55,389 bases of DNA. Origin: CAYQQQ01 sp964420125 (GTDB taxonomy: Bacteria; Actinomycetota; Acidimicrobiia; Acidimicrobiales; Microtrichaceae). Positions 1 to 8,781 of this stretch are shown here, piece by piece. Where the stretch lies: the NCBI GenBank assembly GCA_964420125.1, contig CAYQQQ010000029.1:1-55389 (forward strand). The letters run 5' to 3'. Position 1 is the stretch's first letter. Every line of letters begins with the position of its first letter. Under the pieces are notes generated by a model. It saw only the letters and a program-made list of their open reading frames with translations, was not told the origin of the DNA and did not search any database. The translations under genes and the position numbers were made by a program.

Positions 1-1065
1 GTAGATCTCGGTGTCCGCGATCGGTTCCGCTCCCTGGTCGAGGCGGTTCTCCACGTTGAACCGGAAGCCCTTCACGTTGTCGATGCCGATCTTGTCGAGC
101 ACCTTCACGTCCGCGCAGGAGCCGACCATGTAGATGTCGGCGTCGGTCTGGAGGTCCACGAGTGCTTGCATCACCGGGGCGCAGGAGAGGTCGGCGGCCA
201 CCACCAGCACGGCGTCGGGGTCGGACTCCAAAGCCTTCTGCACCGGCGTGGCGAAGTCCTGGCTGACCATCGGGTACGACACCTCGGTGACCTCGGCGCC
301 GCGCGCCCGGGCCACCGCTGCGCCGTAGTCGAGCGCCGCCAGCTTGATCGAGGGGTAGTCGGCGTAGAGCACGGCGACCTTCTCGGCGCCGTCGACGGCC
401 ACGGCCTGCTCGGCGAAGGCGGCGAAGGCGCCCGGGCTCCCCCCGGAGAACTGGAACGACGCCGAGCTGCGCATCTCGTCCTCGTTCACCGGGATGCCGC
501 CCACGTAGGGGATCCCGTTGTCCTCGAACACCGTCAGCGCGGGACCGTTCGACAGGCCGATGCCGCCGAGCACCGCCACCACCCCGGCCTCCACGAGCTG
601 GCGGGCGCAACCCGAGGCCTCCTCCGGCGCGAGGGCGTTGCTCAGCAGGCAGGGGACGATCTCGATCGGCCGGCCGTCCACGCCACCGAGCTCGCTGTTG
701 ATGAAGGCCGCCGCTGCGTCGGTGGCGGCGTGCAGCTCGGGCATGGCGCCGATGGGGGCGGCGTCGACGTTCATGAACCCCACCTTGATGGGGGCCTCGG
801 CCATGTCGGCCTGCTGGGGCGCCGGCACGTCGCCGTTGAACCACTGCGCCCCCTGGAAGCGGGACACCACCGTCTCGCCGTCGCCCTCGGCCGGCTCGAT
901 CGCCCCGTCGGAGGCGGTGTCGAGCGCGCTGGCGGCGTCGTCGTCGGAGCCGCTGCTCACGTCCTCGGACTCGCTGCAGCCGGCGACCAGGAGCGCGCTC
1001 AGGGCCACCGCGGCCGTCGCTCGGACGATCCGTCGACCAGCGGTCGTGATCGCGACGTTCACCAT
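1..1065 (-). CDS. ABC transporter substrate-binding lipoprotein (branched-chain amino acid / LivK type), 3' end cut by window edge
   Basis: Solute-binding protein that would capture an amino acid or amide outside the membrane and hand it to an ABC permease. It starts at an ATG (1063-1065) and stays open for 355 codons to the window edge, so the C-terminus is missing. Residues 1-29 form a lipoprotein signal peptide with a basic n-region, hydrophobic core and lipobox LVAGC (Cys30), followed by an acidic Ser/Asp-rich linker. From about residue 70 the sequence reads as a periplasmic-binding-protein type 1 fold: the stretches VGFMNVDAAPIGAMPELH and VLGGIGLSNGPAL resemble LivK-like proteins. No permease or ATPase lies on the visible side; partners, if linked, are beyond the left edge. 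The substrate cannot be told from sequence. Confidence 0.85.
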   Translation of the reverse strand, partial: MVNVAITTAGRRIVRATAAVALSALLVAGCSESEDVSSGSDDDAASALDTASDGAIEPAEGDGETVVSRFQGAQWFNGDVPAPQQADMAEAPIKVGFMNVDAAPIGAMPELHAATDAAAAFINSELGGVDGRPIEIVPCLLSNALAPEEASGCARQLVEAGVVAVLGGIGLSNGPALTVFEDNGIPYVGGIPVNEDEMRSSASFQFSGGSPGAFAAFAEQAVAVDGAEKVAVLYADYPSIKLAALDYGAAVARARGAEVTEVSYPMVSQDFATPVQKALESDPDAVLVVAADLSCAPVMQALVDLQTDADIYMVGSCADVKVLDKIGIDNVKGFRFNVENRLDQGAEPIADTEIY

Positions 1066-1218
1066 GCCGATACCCCCTGGCCCCTTGCCCGTTGCTGCCC
1101 AGATCCTCCCACGGACGCCCGGGCCCGTGCCCGGCGCCGTGGGCGCCCATCATGGCACTGAACATCGTTTACCACAATCGGGTGCGGGTGCCCTCCGGGG
1201 TCGGCGGGACGTCGAGGT

Positions 1219-2310
1219 TCAACGTCGCCCGAACATCTCCACCAGCTCGTGCGGCGGCGCCTCGTCCAGCTGGTCGAGCCGGCAGTCCTCCGGGGTCTTG
1301 TCCGGCCGCCACCGCACGAACCGCGCCGGATGGCGGAATCGACCGCCGCTGATGTTCTCGCAGGTGACCTCGACCACACGCTCGCAGCGCAGCGGGATCC
1401 AGTCCGCCGACGATCGCCCTCCGGACCAGCGGTTCGGCATGCCGGGCACCCGCACGCCGTCGCCGTTGGCACCCTGGCGTGCGGGTGCGTCCGGTCGCCA
1501 TGGATGGTCGATCTCGGCGCCCTCCTCCAGCGCCTTGAGCTCGGCGGCCAGCGCCCGGCGCTGCGAGGCGGAGAAGGCGCTGCACACCCCGACGTGGTGC
1601 AGGCGAGGGGGGCCGCCGTCCAGACCCTGGTCGAACAGGCCCAGCTTCAACGACCCCACGCCGCCGGCGCGGTGCTCGGCGTAGCCGGCCACCACGCAGT
1701 CCACCGTTCGGTGGTGCTTCACCTTGATCTGCACGCGCTTGTCGGACTGGTAGGTGCCGCGCAGCGGCTTGGCCATCACCCCGTCGAACCCTGCGCCGTC
1801 GAAGCGGGCGAACCAGTCCTCGGCCAGATCGTGGTCCGTGGTGGCCGGGGTGAGGTGCAACGGCCCGGCGACACCCTCGAGCAGCCGCTCCAAGGTGTCG
1901 CGTCGCTGCTCGAAGGGCAGCTCCCGCAGATCGAGGTCGTCGAGGGCGAGGATGTCGAACAGCACCAGGTGGGCGGGAGTCTGCTCGGCCAGCATGGCCA
2001 CCCGTGACTCGGCGGGGTGGATGCGCTGCCCGAGCAGCTCGAAGTCCAGGCCGCGGGGGGAGGGCACGACCAGCTCGCCGTCCAGCACGCACCGCTGCGG
2101 GAGCTGGTCCCTGATCGGTTCGAGCAGCTCGGGGAAGTACCGCCCGAGCGGGCGCTCGTTGCGCGAGCTCAACACCACCTCGTCGCGGTCGCGGAACACC
2201 AGGCAGCGGAAGCCGTCCCACTTCGGCTCGAAGAGGAAGTCGCCCTCGGGCACCTCGCGAGCGGCCTTGGCCAGCATCGGCTTCAACGGCGGCAGCACCG
2301 GAAGGTCCAT
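1219..2310 (-). CDS. ligC: ATP-dependent DNA ligase, LigC type
   Basis: Nick-sealing ligase of 363 residues that forms a covalent lysyl-AMP intermediate. The nucleotidyltransferase domain has motif I EPKWDG (Lys30 is the adenylated lysine), motif III-like LVLFDILALDD, motif IV FDGVMAKP and motif V VQIKVKHHRTVD; an OB-fold domain follows to the C-terminus. It lacks the polymerase and nuclease domains of LigD, and its length fits stand-alone mycobacterial LigC (about 350 aa), which is a back-up or repair ligase. The ATG overlaps the stop of the upstream LOG gene as TGATG, so the two are translationally coupled. A second ATP-dependent ligase, LigB, sits at 52.5 kb. The family is certain; the LigC subgroup is an inference from length and motifs. 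Confidence 0.9.
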   Translation of the reverse strand: MDLPVLPPLKPMLAKAAREVPEGDFLFEPKWDGFRCLVFRDRDEVVLSSRNERPLGRYFPELLEPIRDQLPQRCVLDGELVVPSPRGLDFELLGQRIHPAESRVAMLAEQTPAHLVLFDILALDDLDLRELPFEQRRDTLERLLEGVAGPLHLTPATTDHDLAEDWFARFDGAGFDGVMAKPLRGTYQSDKRVQIKVKHHRTVDCVVAGYAEHRAGGVGSLKLGLFDQGLDGGPPRLHHVGVCSAFSASQRRALAAELKALEEGAEIDHPWRPDAPARQGANGDGVRVPGMPNRWSGGRSSADWIPLRCERVVEVTCENISGGRFRHPARFVRWRPDKTPEDCRLDQLDEAPPHELVEMFGRR

Positions 2311-2873
2311 CAGGTCGTCGCCAACTCGTCCAGCAGCCGGTCGACGGTCGCCTCCGGGTCGTCCCCCACGATCAGCAGCTCCCGAACCACCTGCCGGCAC
2401 AGCCCCTCTTCGATGGCATGGTCGAGGAACCCCAGAAGCGGGTCGTAGTAGCCCTCCACGTTGAGCAGGGCCATCGGCTTGGGGTGCAGGCCCAGGTAGC
2501 CCCAGGTGAGCACCTCGAAGAGCTCCTCCATGGTGCCGATCCCCCCCGGCAGGGTGAGGAAGGCGTCCGCGGTCTCGTACATGAGCTTCTTGCGCGCCGG
2601 CATGTCCGCCACGACGCGCAGGTCGGTGACCCGCAGGTGGGCGACCTCGGCGTCGGTGAGCTGCTCGGTGATCACACCGGTCACCTGGCGGCCCGCGTCC
2701 AGCGCGGCATCCGCCAGCACACCCATCAACCCGACGTGGCCGCCCCCGAAGACCAGGTCGGCGCCCCGACGCCCCAGGTGGGTGCCCACCGCCGCTGCGG
2801 CGAGCGCGTAGGCGGGTCGCTCGCCGCATCGGGAGGCGCAGTACACGCACACGCGAGGGTCTCGATCCGCCAC
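2310..2873 (-). CDS. LOG-family protein (TIGR00730; cytokinin riboside 5'-monophosphate phosphoribohydrolase-like)
   Basis: Rossmann-fold protein of 187 residues in the LONELY GUY family, whose studied members release the base from nucleoside 5'-monophosphates such as AMP or cytokinin nucleotides. The family signatures are present: FGGGHVGLMG (about residues 42-51) and LPGGIGTMEE (about 108-117), which together form the nucleotide site. It starts at GTG 2871-2873, placed six bases after a TACCCT -10 hexamer, so the mRNA is probably leaderless. It is the first gene of a two-gene unit with ligC. Older annotations call this family lysine decarboxylase, which is not supported by the motifs. Confidence 0.88.
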   Translation of the reverse strand: MADRDPRVCVYCASRCGERPAYALAAAAVGTHLGRRGADLVFGGGHVGLMGVLADAALDAGRQVTGVITEQLTDAEVAHLRVTDLRVVADMPARKKLMYETADAFLTLPGGIGTMEELFEVLTWGYLGLHPKPMALLNVEGYYDPLLGFLDHAIEEGLCRQVVRELLIVGDDPEATVDRLLDELATT

Positions 2874-2879
2874 TCGCTC

Positions 2880-2885
2880 AGGGTA
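2880..2885 (-). promoter_or_regulatory. -10 element (TACCCT) for the LOG-ligC unit
   Basis: Reading on the minus strand, TACCCT matches TANNNT and ends six bases before GTG 2873, which implies a transcript starting at or next to the start codon. Confidence 0.5.
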
Positions 2886-2952
2886 GTCCTGTGCCCGGGT
2901 GGCCGAGATCGCCCCCTGGGAGCACCCTTTGGGGCGGGCCGGTGCCCGCCAC

Positions 2953-2958
2953 TACCGT
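2953..2958 (+). promoter_or_regulatory. -10 element (TACCGT) for the acyl-CoA carboxylase genes
   Basis: TACCGT matches TANNNT, with seven bases to ATG 2966. It is divergent from the LOG promoter; the two -10 elements lie about 70 bp apart. Confidence 0.5.
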
Positions 2959-2965
2959 CTCGGCC

Positions 2966-4516
2966 ATGGAGCACCCCATCAGGGAACGTGTCGAGGACCT
3001 CCGGGCGCGCCGGGAGCAGGCACGCGCACCCGGTTCGCAGCGTTCGATCGATCGACAGCACGAGCGGGGCAAGATGCTCGCCCGGGAACGCCTCGAGTAC
3101 CTCCTCGACGAGGGCTCGTTCCACGAGCTCGACATGCTCGCCCGGCACCGGGCCGGTGACGCCTTGGCGGAGCACCCCTACGGCGACGGCGTGATCACCG
3201 GCTGGGGCACCATCGACGGCCGCAAGGTCTTCGTGTTCTCCCAGGACTTCACCGTGTTCGGCGGGGCGCTGGGCGAGGTGTTCGCCGAGAAGATCCACAA
3301 GCTGATGGACCTGGCGCTGAAGGTGGGCGCGCCGGTGGTCGGGCTCAACGACGGTGCGGGCGCCCGAATCCAGGAGGGCGTGGTGAGCCTCGCCGCCTAC
3401 GGCGGGATCTTCTACCGCAACGTGCGGTCCTCGGGCGTGACCCCGCAGATCTCGGTGATCATGGGCCCCTGCGCCGGTGGGGCGGTGTACAGCCCGGTGA
3501 TGACCGACTTCGTGTTCATGGTCGACGAGACCTCCTACATGTTCATCACCGGCCCCGACGTGGTGAAGCAGGTGACCGGCGAGGAGGTGAGCCAACAGGA
3601 CCTCGGCGGTGCACGGGTCCACACCCAGACCTCGGGGGTGGCGCAGTTCATCAGCACCGACGACGCGGCCTGCCTCGACGACGTGAAGTACCTGCTGTCC
3701 TTCCTGCCGTCGAACAACCTGGAGGAGGCCCCGGTCGAGCCGACCGCCGACCCGCCGGACCGCCGGTGCGAGGAGCTCTACGACCTCATCCCCGCGTCCC
3801 CCAACCAGCCCTACGACATGCGCGAGGTGATCCGCACCGTCGTCGACGACGGCGAGTACTTCGAGTACGCCGCAGGCTGGGCCGGTTCCATCACCTGCGG
3901 CTTCGCCCGCCTGGGTGGCCACAGCGTGGGCATCGTCGGCAACCAGCCGGCGATGCTGGCCGGCGTGCTCGACATCCACTCCTCCGCCAAGGCAGCACGG
4001 TTCGTGCGCACCTGCGACAGCTTCAACATCCCGTTGATCACCTTCGTGGACGTGCCGGGGTTCCTGCCGGGTGTCGACCAGGAGCACGGAGGGATCATCC
4101 GCCACGGCGCCAAGCTGCTGTACGCCTACTGCGAGGCGACGGTGCCGCGGATCTCGGTGATCACCCGCAAGGCCTACGGGGGCGCCTACGTCGTGATGGA
4201 CTCCAAGTCGATCGGCTCGGACCTCGCGTTCGCCTTCCCGTCCGCGGAGCTGGCCGTCATGGGCGCCCAGGGCGCGGTGGAGATCGTCCATCGTCGGGCG
4301 TTGACGGAGGCGGAGGACCGGGAGGCGGCGAGGGCGCAGCTCATCGACGCCTACGAGGAGGAGCACCTCAACCCGTGGGAGGCCACCGACCGCGGCTACG
4401 TCGACGACGTGATCGATCCCGCGGAGACCCGCCTGAAGCTCATCGCCGCGCTGGACGTGCTGCGCACGAAGCGCGAGGAGCTCCCCAACCGCAAGCACGG
4501 GAACATCCCGCTGTGA
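2966..4516 (+). CDS. acyl-CoA carboxylase carboxyltransferase (beta) subunit, AccD/PccB family
   Basis: Transfers CO2 from carboxybiotin to acetyl-, propionyl- or related acyl-CoA; works with a biotinylated alpha chain (not in this window) and the epsilon subunit encoded just downstream. The protein has 516 residues, the usual PccB/AccD size. The N-terminal crotonase-like half includes GAGARIQEGV and GPCAGGAVYSPVMTDF; the C-terminal half includes VDVPGFLPG and RKAYGGAYVVMDSK. In the last motif the residue matching Asp422 of Streptomyces coelicolor PccB is Val. In that enzyme Asp favours propionyl-CoA, while the broader AccB subunit carries Ile, so broad acetyl/propionyl specificity is plausible. 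ATG 2966 is chosen over upstream in-frame starts because a -10 hexamer sits just before it. Its TGA overlaps the next start as GTGA. Confidence 0.93.
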   Translation: MEHPIRERVEDLRARREQARAPGSQRSIDRQHERGKMLARERLEYLLDEGSFHELDMLARHRAGDALAEHPYGDGVITGWGTIDGRKVFVFSQDFTVFGGALGEVFAEKIHKLMDLALKVGAPVVGLNDGAGARIQEGVVSLAAYGGIFYRNVRSSGVTPQISVIMGPCAGGAVYSPVMTDFVFMVDETSYMFITGPDVVKQVTGEEVSQQDLGGARVHTQTSGVAQFISTDDAACLDDVKYLLSFLPSNNLEEAPVEPTADPPDRRCEELYDLIPASPNQPYDMREVIRTVVDDGEYFEYAAGWAGSITCGFARLGGHSVGIVGNQPAMLAGVLDIHSSAKAARFVRTCDSFNIPLITFVDVPGFLPGVDQEHGGIIRHGAKLLYAYCEATVPRISVITRKAYGGAYVVMDSKSIGSDLAFAFPSAELAVMGAQGAVEIVHRRALTEAEDREAARAQLIDAYEEEHLNPWEATDRGYVDDVIDPAETRLKLIAALDVLRTKREELPNRKHGNIPL

Positions 4517-4704
4517 GCCCGACGGGACCCGGCGCCGTCCGCCCAGAACCCGACGCCGAGGAGGCGGCGGCGATCGCCGCTGCGCTGAGCCTGCTCGGCA
4601 GCGCCGCCGGGATGGGGAGCGAGGAGACCAGCGAGTCCACCTGGCGGTTCTCGGGCCGGTGGTGGTCGCGGCCCGTGCCCCAGCGTCGGAGCCGACCAGG
4701 CTGA
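4513..4704 (+). CDS. acyl-CoA carboxylase epsilon subunit
   Basis: Small (63 aa) accessory subunit that in actinomycetes binds the carboxyltransferase core and raises its activity. The GTG start overlaps the beta-subunit stop by four bases (GTGA), the usual arrangement for accE/pccE. The N-terminal half is Ala/Glu-rich and helical (EAAAIAAALSLL); the C-terminal half has the Trp/Arg-rich pattern WRFSGRWWSRP expected of the family. Length and position fit; sequence conservation in this family is weak, so context carries much of the weight. Confidence 0.75.
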   Translation: MSPTGPGAVRPEPDAEEAAAIAAALSLLGSAAGMGSEETSESTWRFSGRWWSRPVPQRRSRPG

Positions 4705-4705
4705 A

Positions 4706-4722
4706 CGTCCGACCGGCGGACG
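4706..4722 (+). terminator. candidate hairpin after the carboxylase genes
   Basis: CGTCCG, a five-base loop ACCGG, then CGGACG, starting two bases after the epsilon-subunit stop. No U-tract follows, as is common in actinobacteria. Confidence 0.35.
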
Positions 4723-4796
4723 GTCAGGCGCGGACATCCAGGCCGGCGGAGGATCCGCGAGGGCCAGCGTCGCCCACGACGGGTCTGCGCCCGCCG

Positions 4797-4802
4797 TAGT
4801 CT
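4797..4802 (+). promoter_or_regulatory. -10 element (TAGTCT) for the metallophosphoesterase
   Basis: TANNNT hexamer with eight bases to GTG 4811, which implies a leaderless transcript. Confidence 0.5.
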
Positions 4803-4810
4803 GGCCGATC

Positions 4811-5827
4811 GTGGGGCACGGCGAACACGGCGAACTGATGACGCTGGCCGACGACGAGGCCATCATGTGGCACGGCGCGGCCTGCCGCCGCTGGAGCGAG
4901 CTCCCCCCGGACCACCTGGTCGACCTCGACGGCTACGAGGTGCGCACACTTCCCCGCAACGGCGAGCTGCTGGCCCGGGTGGCCACCGTCAACGACGTCC
5001 ACCTGGGCGAGACGGTGGCCGGCAAGGTGGGGGGAGCCGAGGAGTTCGAGACCTACTCGGTGCCGCCGGGCGCGGAGCCGTATCCGGAGCTGATGAGCCG
5101 GGCCGCCATCGAGGACATGTCGGCCTGGGACCCCGATCTGGTGGTGGTCAAGGGCGACCTGACCTCCGAGGGCACCGCGGAGGAGTACCGCCGCTTCCTC
5201 GAGCTCTACGAACCCGCGTTCGGTGAACGGCTCCTGCACGTGCGGGGCAACCACGAGAGCTACCACCACCTGCGCCTGGCGGTGGAGCCCTTCCAGGAGC
5301 GGGTCCTGGCCGGGGTGCACGTGGCGCTGCTCGACACCACCCGCGACGGCCACGTCAACGGCGACCTCACCGCCGAGCAGCTCGACTGGCTCGACGAGCT
5401 CGGCGCGAGGGCCGACCGCCCGGTGCTGGTGTTCGGCCACCATCCCATCTGGAACCACGCCGAGGAGCCGCGCAGCGACCACACCTTCGGGCTCCTGCCC
5501 GACGCCACCGATGCCCTGGTGGAGGTCTTCCGGCGCCGGCACCACCTGCGGGGCTGGTTCGCCGGGCACACGCACCGCAACCGGGTCGTGCACCATCCGG
5601 ATCTGCCCGACGTGCCCTTCGGCGAGCTGGCCTGCGTGAAGGACTATCCGGGTTCCTGGGCCGAGTACCGGGTCTTCGACGGGCTCATCCTCCAGGTCCA
5701 CCGGCGCATCCCCGACCCCGACGCGGTGGCGTGGACCGAGCGCACCCGCGGGATGTTCGGCGGCACCTACCCGCTCTACGCCCGTGGACGCCTCTCGGAG
5801 CGGTGCTTCGTGGTGTGGCAGGCCTGA
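4811..5827 (+). CDS. calcineurin-like metallophosphoesterase (class III cyclic-nucleotide phosphodiesterase-like)
   Basis: Two-metal phosphoesterase of 338 residues. The five family motifs are in order: NDVHLG (D-x-H block, about residue 62), VVKGDLT, VRGNHES, VFGHHP and FAGHTHRN. The layout resembles CpdA-type 3',5'-cAMP phosphodiesterases, and a cAMP-receptor-type regulator is encoded at 44.9 kb, but the substrate is not determined by these motifs. About 60 residues precede the catalytic core and are not recognised. There is no signal peptide, so a cytosolic role is likely. The GTG start is supported by the -10 hexamer just before it. Confidence 0.85.
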   Translation: MGHGEHGELMTLADDEAIMWHGAACRRWSELPPDHLVDLDGYEVRTLPRNGELLARVATVNDVHLGETVAGKVGGAEEFETYSVPPGAEPYPELMSRAAIEDMSAWDPDLVVVKGDLTSEGTAEEYRRFLELYEPAFGERLLHVRGNHESYHHLRLAVEPFQERVLAGVHVALLDTTRDGHVNGDLTAEQLDWLDELGARADRPVLVFGHHPIWNHAEEPRSDHTFGLLPDATDALVEVFRRRHHLRGWFAGHTHRNRVVHHPDLPDVPFGELACVKDYPGSWAEYRVFDGLILQVHRRIPDPDAVAWTERTRGMFGGTYPLYARGRLSERCFVVWQA

Positions 5828-5865
5828 GCCGCGCCGGCCTGGCCGATCCCGACCTCGGGCGCGGG

Positions 5866-5871
5866 TAGGGT
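5866..5871 (+). promoter_or_regulatory. -10 element (TAGGGT) for the MPI-fold gene
   Basis: TANNNT hexamer with eight bases to ATG 5880. Confidence 0.45.
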
Positions 5872-5879
5872 CGGCGGCG

Positions 5880-6512
5880 ATGGAGCCGGCTTCCCCCGCC
5901 GTCCGGGCCGCCTTCGTGCAGGCGTCGGAGTTCGTGATCGACGCGCTGGACGCCGTGGCCGATGGGCAGTGGGCCGCCCCTGGCCTCGGCGAGTGGGACG
6001 TCAGGGAGCTGGCGGTGCACACCACCCGTGCCTGGAGCACCATCATCTCCTACGCCGACGTGCCGGCGCCGCTGACGCTCCGCTCGGCATCGGAGTACTA
6101 CCGGGCCGTGCTCGGATCCGACCCGGGGGTCCACCAGCAGGTGTCCGAGCGGGCGAAGGCCCAGGCCCGGGAGCTGGCGGAGCCGGTGCCCGCGGTCGCC
6201 CGGCGCCTCTTCCAGGAAGCGGAGAACGTCCTGGAGCGCACGCCGGCCGACCACGTCCTCGGCACCCTCGCCGGCGGCATCCGGCTGGTCGACTACCTGC
6301 CGACGCGGGTGGTGGAGCTCGTCGTGCACGGCATCGATCTGTGCACCGCCACCGGCCGAGCTCCCGGGGTGCCCCTCGACGCCCTCGAGCTCACCCTCGA
6401 GGTGCTGGTCGACCTGGCCAGCGAGCGACCGGAGCGGGTCGATCCGGTGCACCTGGTGCGTGCGCTCACCGGTCGGGCACCATTGCCGGGTGACTACGAC
6501 GTCCTCGGCTGA
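5880..6512 (+). CDS. maleylpyruvate isomerase family (DinB/MDMPI) mycothiol-dependent-type protein
   Basis: 210-residue protein of the DinB-like four-helix fold used by mycothiol-dependent maleylpyruvate isomerase and related thiol S-transferases of actinobacteria. The metal-site pattern is present: GEWDVRELAVHTTRAW (first His) and RVVELVVHGIDL (Glu and His). Members use mycothiol, the actinobacterial low-molecular-weight thiol, for isomerisation or detoxification, but the substrate of this one is unknown. The 3' end overlaps the next gene by 23 bases, so it is probably co-transcribed with the CoA transferase; a role in breakdown of an organic acid is possible but unproven. Confidence 0.8.
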   Translation: MEPASPAVRAAFVQASEFVIDALDAVADGQWAAPGLGEWDVRELAVHTTRAWSTIISYADVPAPLTLRSASEYYRAVLGSDPGVHQQVSERAKAQARELAEPVPAVARRLFQEAENVLERTPADHVLGTLAGGIRLVDYLPTRVVELVVHGIDLCTATGRAPGVPLDALELTLEVLVDLASERPERVDPVHLVRALTGRAPLPGDYDVLG

Positions 6513-7662
6513 GCCCGGAGGGTCCCCCCGACGGCCAGGCGATGCCGTCGGCCCCCTGGCAGACCTGCGGGTGCTCGACGTGGCCACCGTCCTCGCCGGT
6601 CCCGGAGCGGCCCGCTACCTGGGCGACTTCGGCGCGGACGTGATCAAGGTGGAGCGTCCGGACACGGGCGACAGCGCCAGGGCCATGGGCTGGCGTGACG
6701 ATGCCGACGGCCAGACGCTGTGGTGGAAGCTGGTGGGTCGCAACAAGCGGACCATCGCGCTCGACCTGAAGGACCCCTCGGACCTCGAGGTCATGCTCGC
6801 CCTGTGCGACACCGCGGACGTGCTGATCGAGAACTTCCGGCCGGGCACCCTCGAACGGCTCGGACTCGGCCCCGACGTGCTGCTGGCGAGGAACTCCTCG
6901 CTGGTGATCACCCGGGTGACGGGCTACGGCCAGGACGGGCCCTACGCCGCCAAGGCGGCCTTCGCCACGCAGGCCGAGGCCCTCTCCGGCTACGCCGCCA
7001 TCTCCGGTGAGCCCGACGGGCAGCCGCTGCTGCCGCCGATCGCGCTCACCGACGAGGTCACCGCGCTGGCGGCGGCCTTCGCCACGATGGTGGCTGTGCA
7101 CTCCGGGGTCGGCCAGGTGGTGGACGTCAACCTCATCGAGTCGATGCTGCAGCTGATGGGCCCGCTGGTCGCCCTCTACGGCCTGCACGGCATCGTCCAA
7201 CCCCGCCTCGGCGCCGGCATCCCCTACACCGTGCCCCGCAACACCTACCGCTGCGCCGATGGCACCTGGGTGGCGATCTCGACGAGCGCGGAGTCGGTGG
7301 CGCAGCGGGTGATGGAGCTGGTCGGCCTCGGCGACGATCCCCGGGTGGCCACCTTCGAGGGGAGGATCGCCCACCGGGCCGAGGTCGACCGGACGGTGGC
7401 CGACTGGATCAGGGCGCGCCCGCGCGTGGAGGTCCTGGCGGCCTTCGACGATGCGCACGCCGCGGCCGCCCCCGTCTACGACATGGCCGACATCTTCGCC
7501 GACGACCACTTCGCCGCTCGCGGGGCCATCCAGCAACTCGACGGGGTGCCGATGCAGGGCCTGATCGCCCGGTTGTCGGCCACGCCGGGCCGGCTGCGGT
7601 GGGTGGGCCGGACGTTGGACGCCGACGGCGAGGAGATCCGCGCCGAGCTCCGACGGCGTTGA
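6490..7662 (+). CDS. class III CoA transferase (CaiB/BaiF family)
   Basis: Moves CoA between carboxylic acids through an aspartyl-CoA thioester. The 390-residue protein has the family hallmarks: LRVLDVATVLAGPGAARYLGDFGADVIKVE near the N-terminus (quoted here only as landmarks: VLAGPGAARYLGDFGADVIK), VLIENFRPGTLERLGLG, and the block ending IALTDEV whose Asp188 aligns with the catalytic Asp169 of formyl-CoA transferase. The GTG at 6490 is preferred over a start 30 bases upstream because the family normally has only a short tail before the first beta strand, and that tail is already about 25 residues here. Substrate unknown; candidates are dicarboxylic or branched acids. Confidence 0.88.
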   Translation: MTTTSSAEPGGSPRRPGDAVGPLADLRVLDVATVLAGPGAARYLGDFGADVIKVERPDTGDSARAMGWRDDADGQTLWWKLVGRNKRTIALDLKDPSDLEVMLALCDTADVLIENFRPGTLERLGLGPDVLLARNSSLVITRVTGYGQDGPYAAKAAFATQAEALSGYAAISGEPDGQPLLPPIALTDEVTALAAAFATMVAVHSGVGQVVDVNLIESMLQLMGPLVALYGLHGIVQPRLGAGIPYTVPRNTYRCADGTWVAISTSAESVAQRVMELVGLGDDPRVATFEGRIAHRAEVDRTVADWIRARPRVEVLAAFDDAHAAAAPVYDMADIFADDHFAARGAIQQLDGVPMQGLIARLSATPGRLRWVGRTLDADGEEIRAELRRR

Positions 7663-7696
7663 CCCCTCCCCTCACCGGGCGCGGCGCGCCGTGGAG

Positions 7697-8551
7697 TCAG
7701 GAGGGCTCGACGACCTGCCGTGCACGGGGCGCGGTGGCCGGTGTTCCCGGCTCGCCGTCGGGGGCGAGCACCGGGTCGTCGTCGAACCAGTCCTTGCCCG
7801 GGGGTGGCCAGTCGTCGACCACCGAGGCGATCGGGACCTGGCGGGCGAAGCCGTCGGGGTGGTGATAGGGGCGGTAGTCCTCTCCGCGGCCCCGGCCGGG
7901 CACGTCGAACTCGACGCCCCCGTGGCGGCCCCGCTTCGAGAAGGGCCCGAACCGCGGGCGGTCCGACCAGGGCAGCACCACGGTGCAGCTCCGCCAGTCG
8001 ACCGTGGTCACCTGCTGGACGCACCACAGCCCGAAGAAGAGCTCGAAGAGCTGTCGCGAGGCGGTGTTGTCCTTGTGGGCGGTGCAGTACACCCACCGGA
8101 AGTGGTCGAGCGCCGAGTCGGCGTAGGCCGACAGCTCGTAGACGAGGGTCATGGCCACGGCCTGGCGACGGAACTCCTTCTCGATCCACAGATCGAGCAG
8201 GTAGCACTCGTCACGGGCCAGCCGGATGCCGGGGATGCCGGCGCGCCAGTCCCCGCTGGCCGGGGTGTGGGTCACCACCCAGATCTTGCCGATCGCCCGG
8301 TCGGTGGGGAGGTGGATGGCGAGGATGGCGAACAACCCCTGGGCCATGGGCGCGCGCAGCCGTTCGAGGCGCGCCGGGGGTTCGAGCTGCGCGAGGTGGC
8401 GGTCCTCGGGGTCGTAGACGACCTTGAACGCGAAGTCCGGGCCGGCATCGGGGCGCTCCTCGGGCACGAGGGGAAGGGGGCGGGCGTACACCACGCTGGT
8501 GGTCACCTTCGGCCACCACGCCCGCACACGAGCTCGCAACGCTGCTGCCAT
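7697..8551 (-). CDS. GNAT-like protein of unknown substrate
   Basis: 284-residue protein with a central segment that looks like a GNAT N-acetyltransferase core: a beta-strand YLLDLWIEKEFRR, then QAVAMTLVYEL in the place of the acetyl-CoA-binding R/Q-x-x-G/A loop, and later AHKDNTASRQLFELFFG, the usual N-x-A-S/A-x-x-x-Y/F block. The N-terminal 60 residues and a long polar C-terminal tail (RGRGEDYRPYHHPDGF and after) are not recognised. ATG 8551 is chosen over an upstream GTG because the extra N-terminus is disordered and Arg/Glu-rich. It converges with the CoA transferase. Function is an inference at fold level only. Confidence 0.6.
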   Translation of the reverse strand: MAAALRARVRAWWPKVTTSVVYARPLPLVPEERPDAGPDFAFKVVYDPEDRHLAQLEPPARLERLRAPMAQGLFAILAIHLPTDRAIGKIWVVTHTPASGDWRAGIPGIRLARDECYLLDLWIEKEFRRQAVAMTLVYELSAYADSALDHFRWVYCTAHKDNTASRQLFELFFGLWCVQQVTTVDWRSCTVVLPWSDRPRFGPFSKRGRHGGVEFDVPGRGRGEDYRPYHHPDGFARQVPIASVVDDWPPPGKDWFDDDPVLAPDGEPGTPATAPRARQVVEPS

Positions 8552-8781
8552 CGTTCCCCTCCCCGGGCCGGAGCCCTCGCGCCTCTCGCTGGGGCAATCT
8601 TCGGCCCGGTCCCCGGTTCGGGGCAAGTTGGCCGAGGTCCTCGCCGCCGCAGGACCGGTTCCGCCTGCCCCGACGCGGCTCCACCGCCCGCCAGGACCAC
8701 CGCAGGGTTGCTGCGGGTCGAGCCTGTCGTGCGGTGGAGCTGTCGGAGCGGAGCGCCGTCCTGTCGTCAGGCGCGCGGTGC

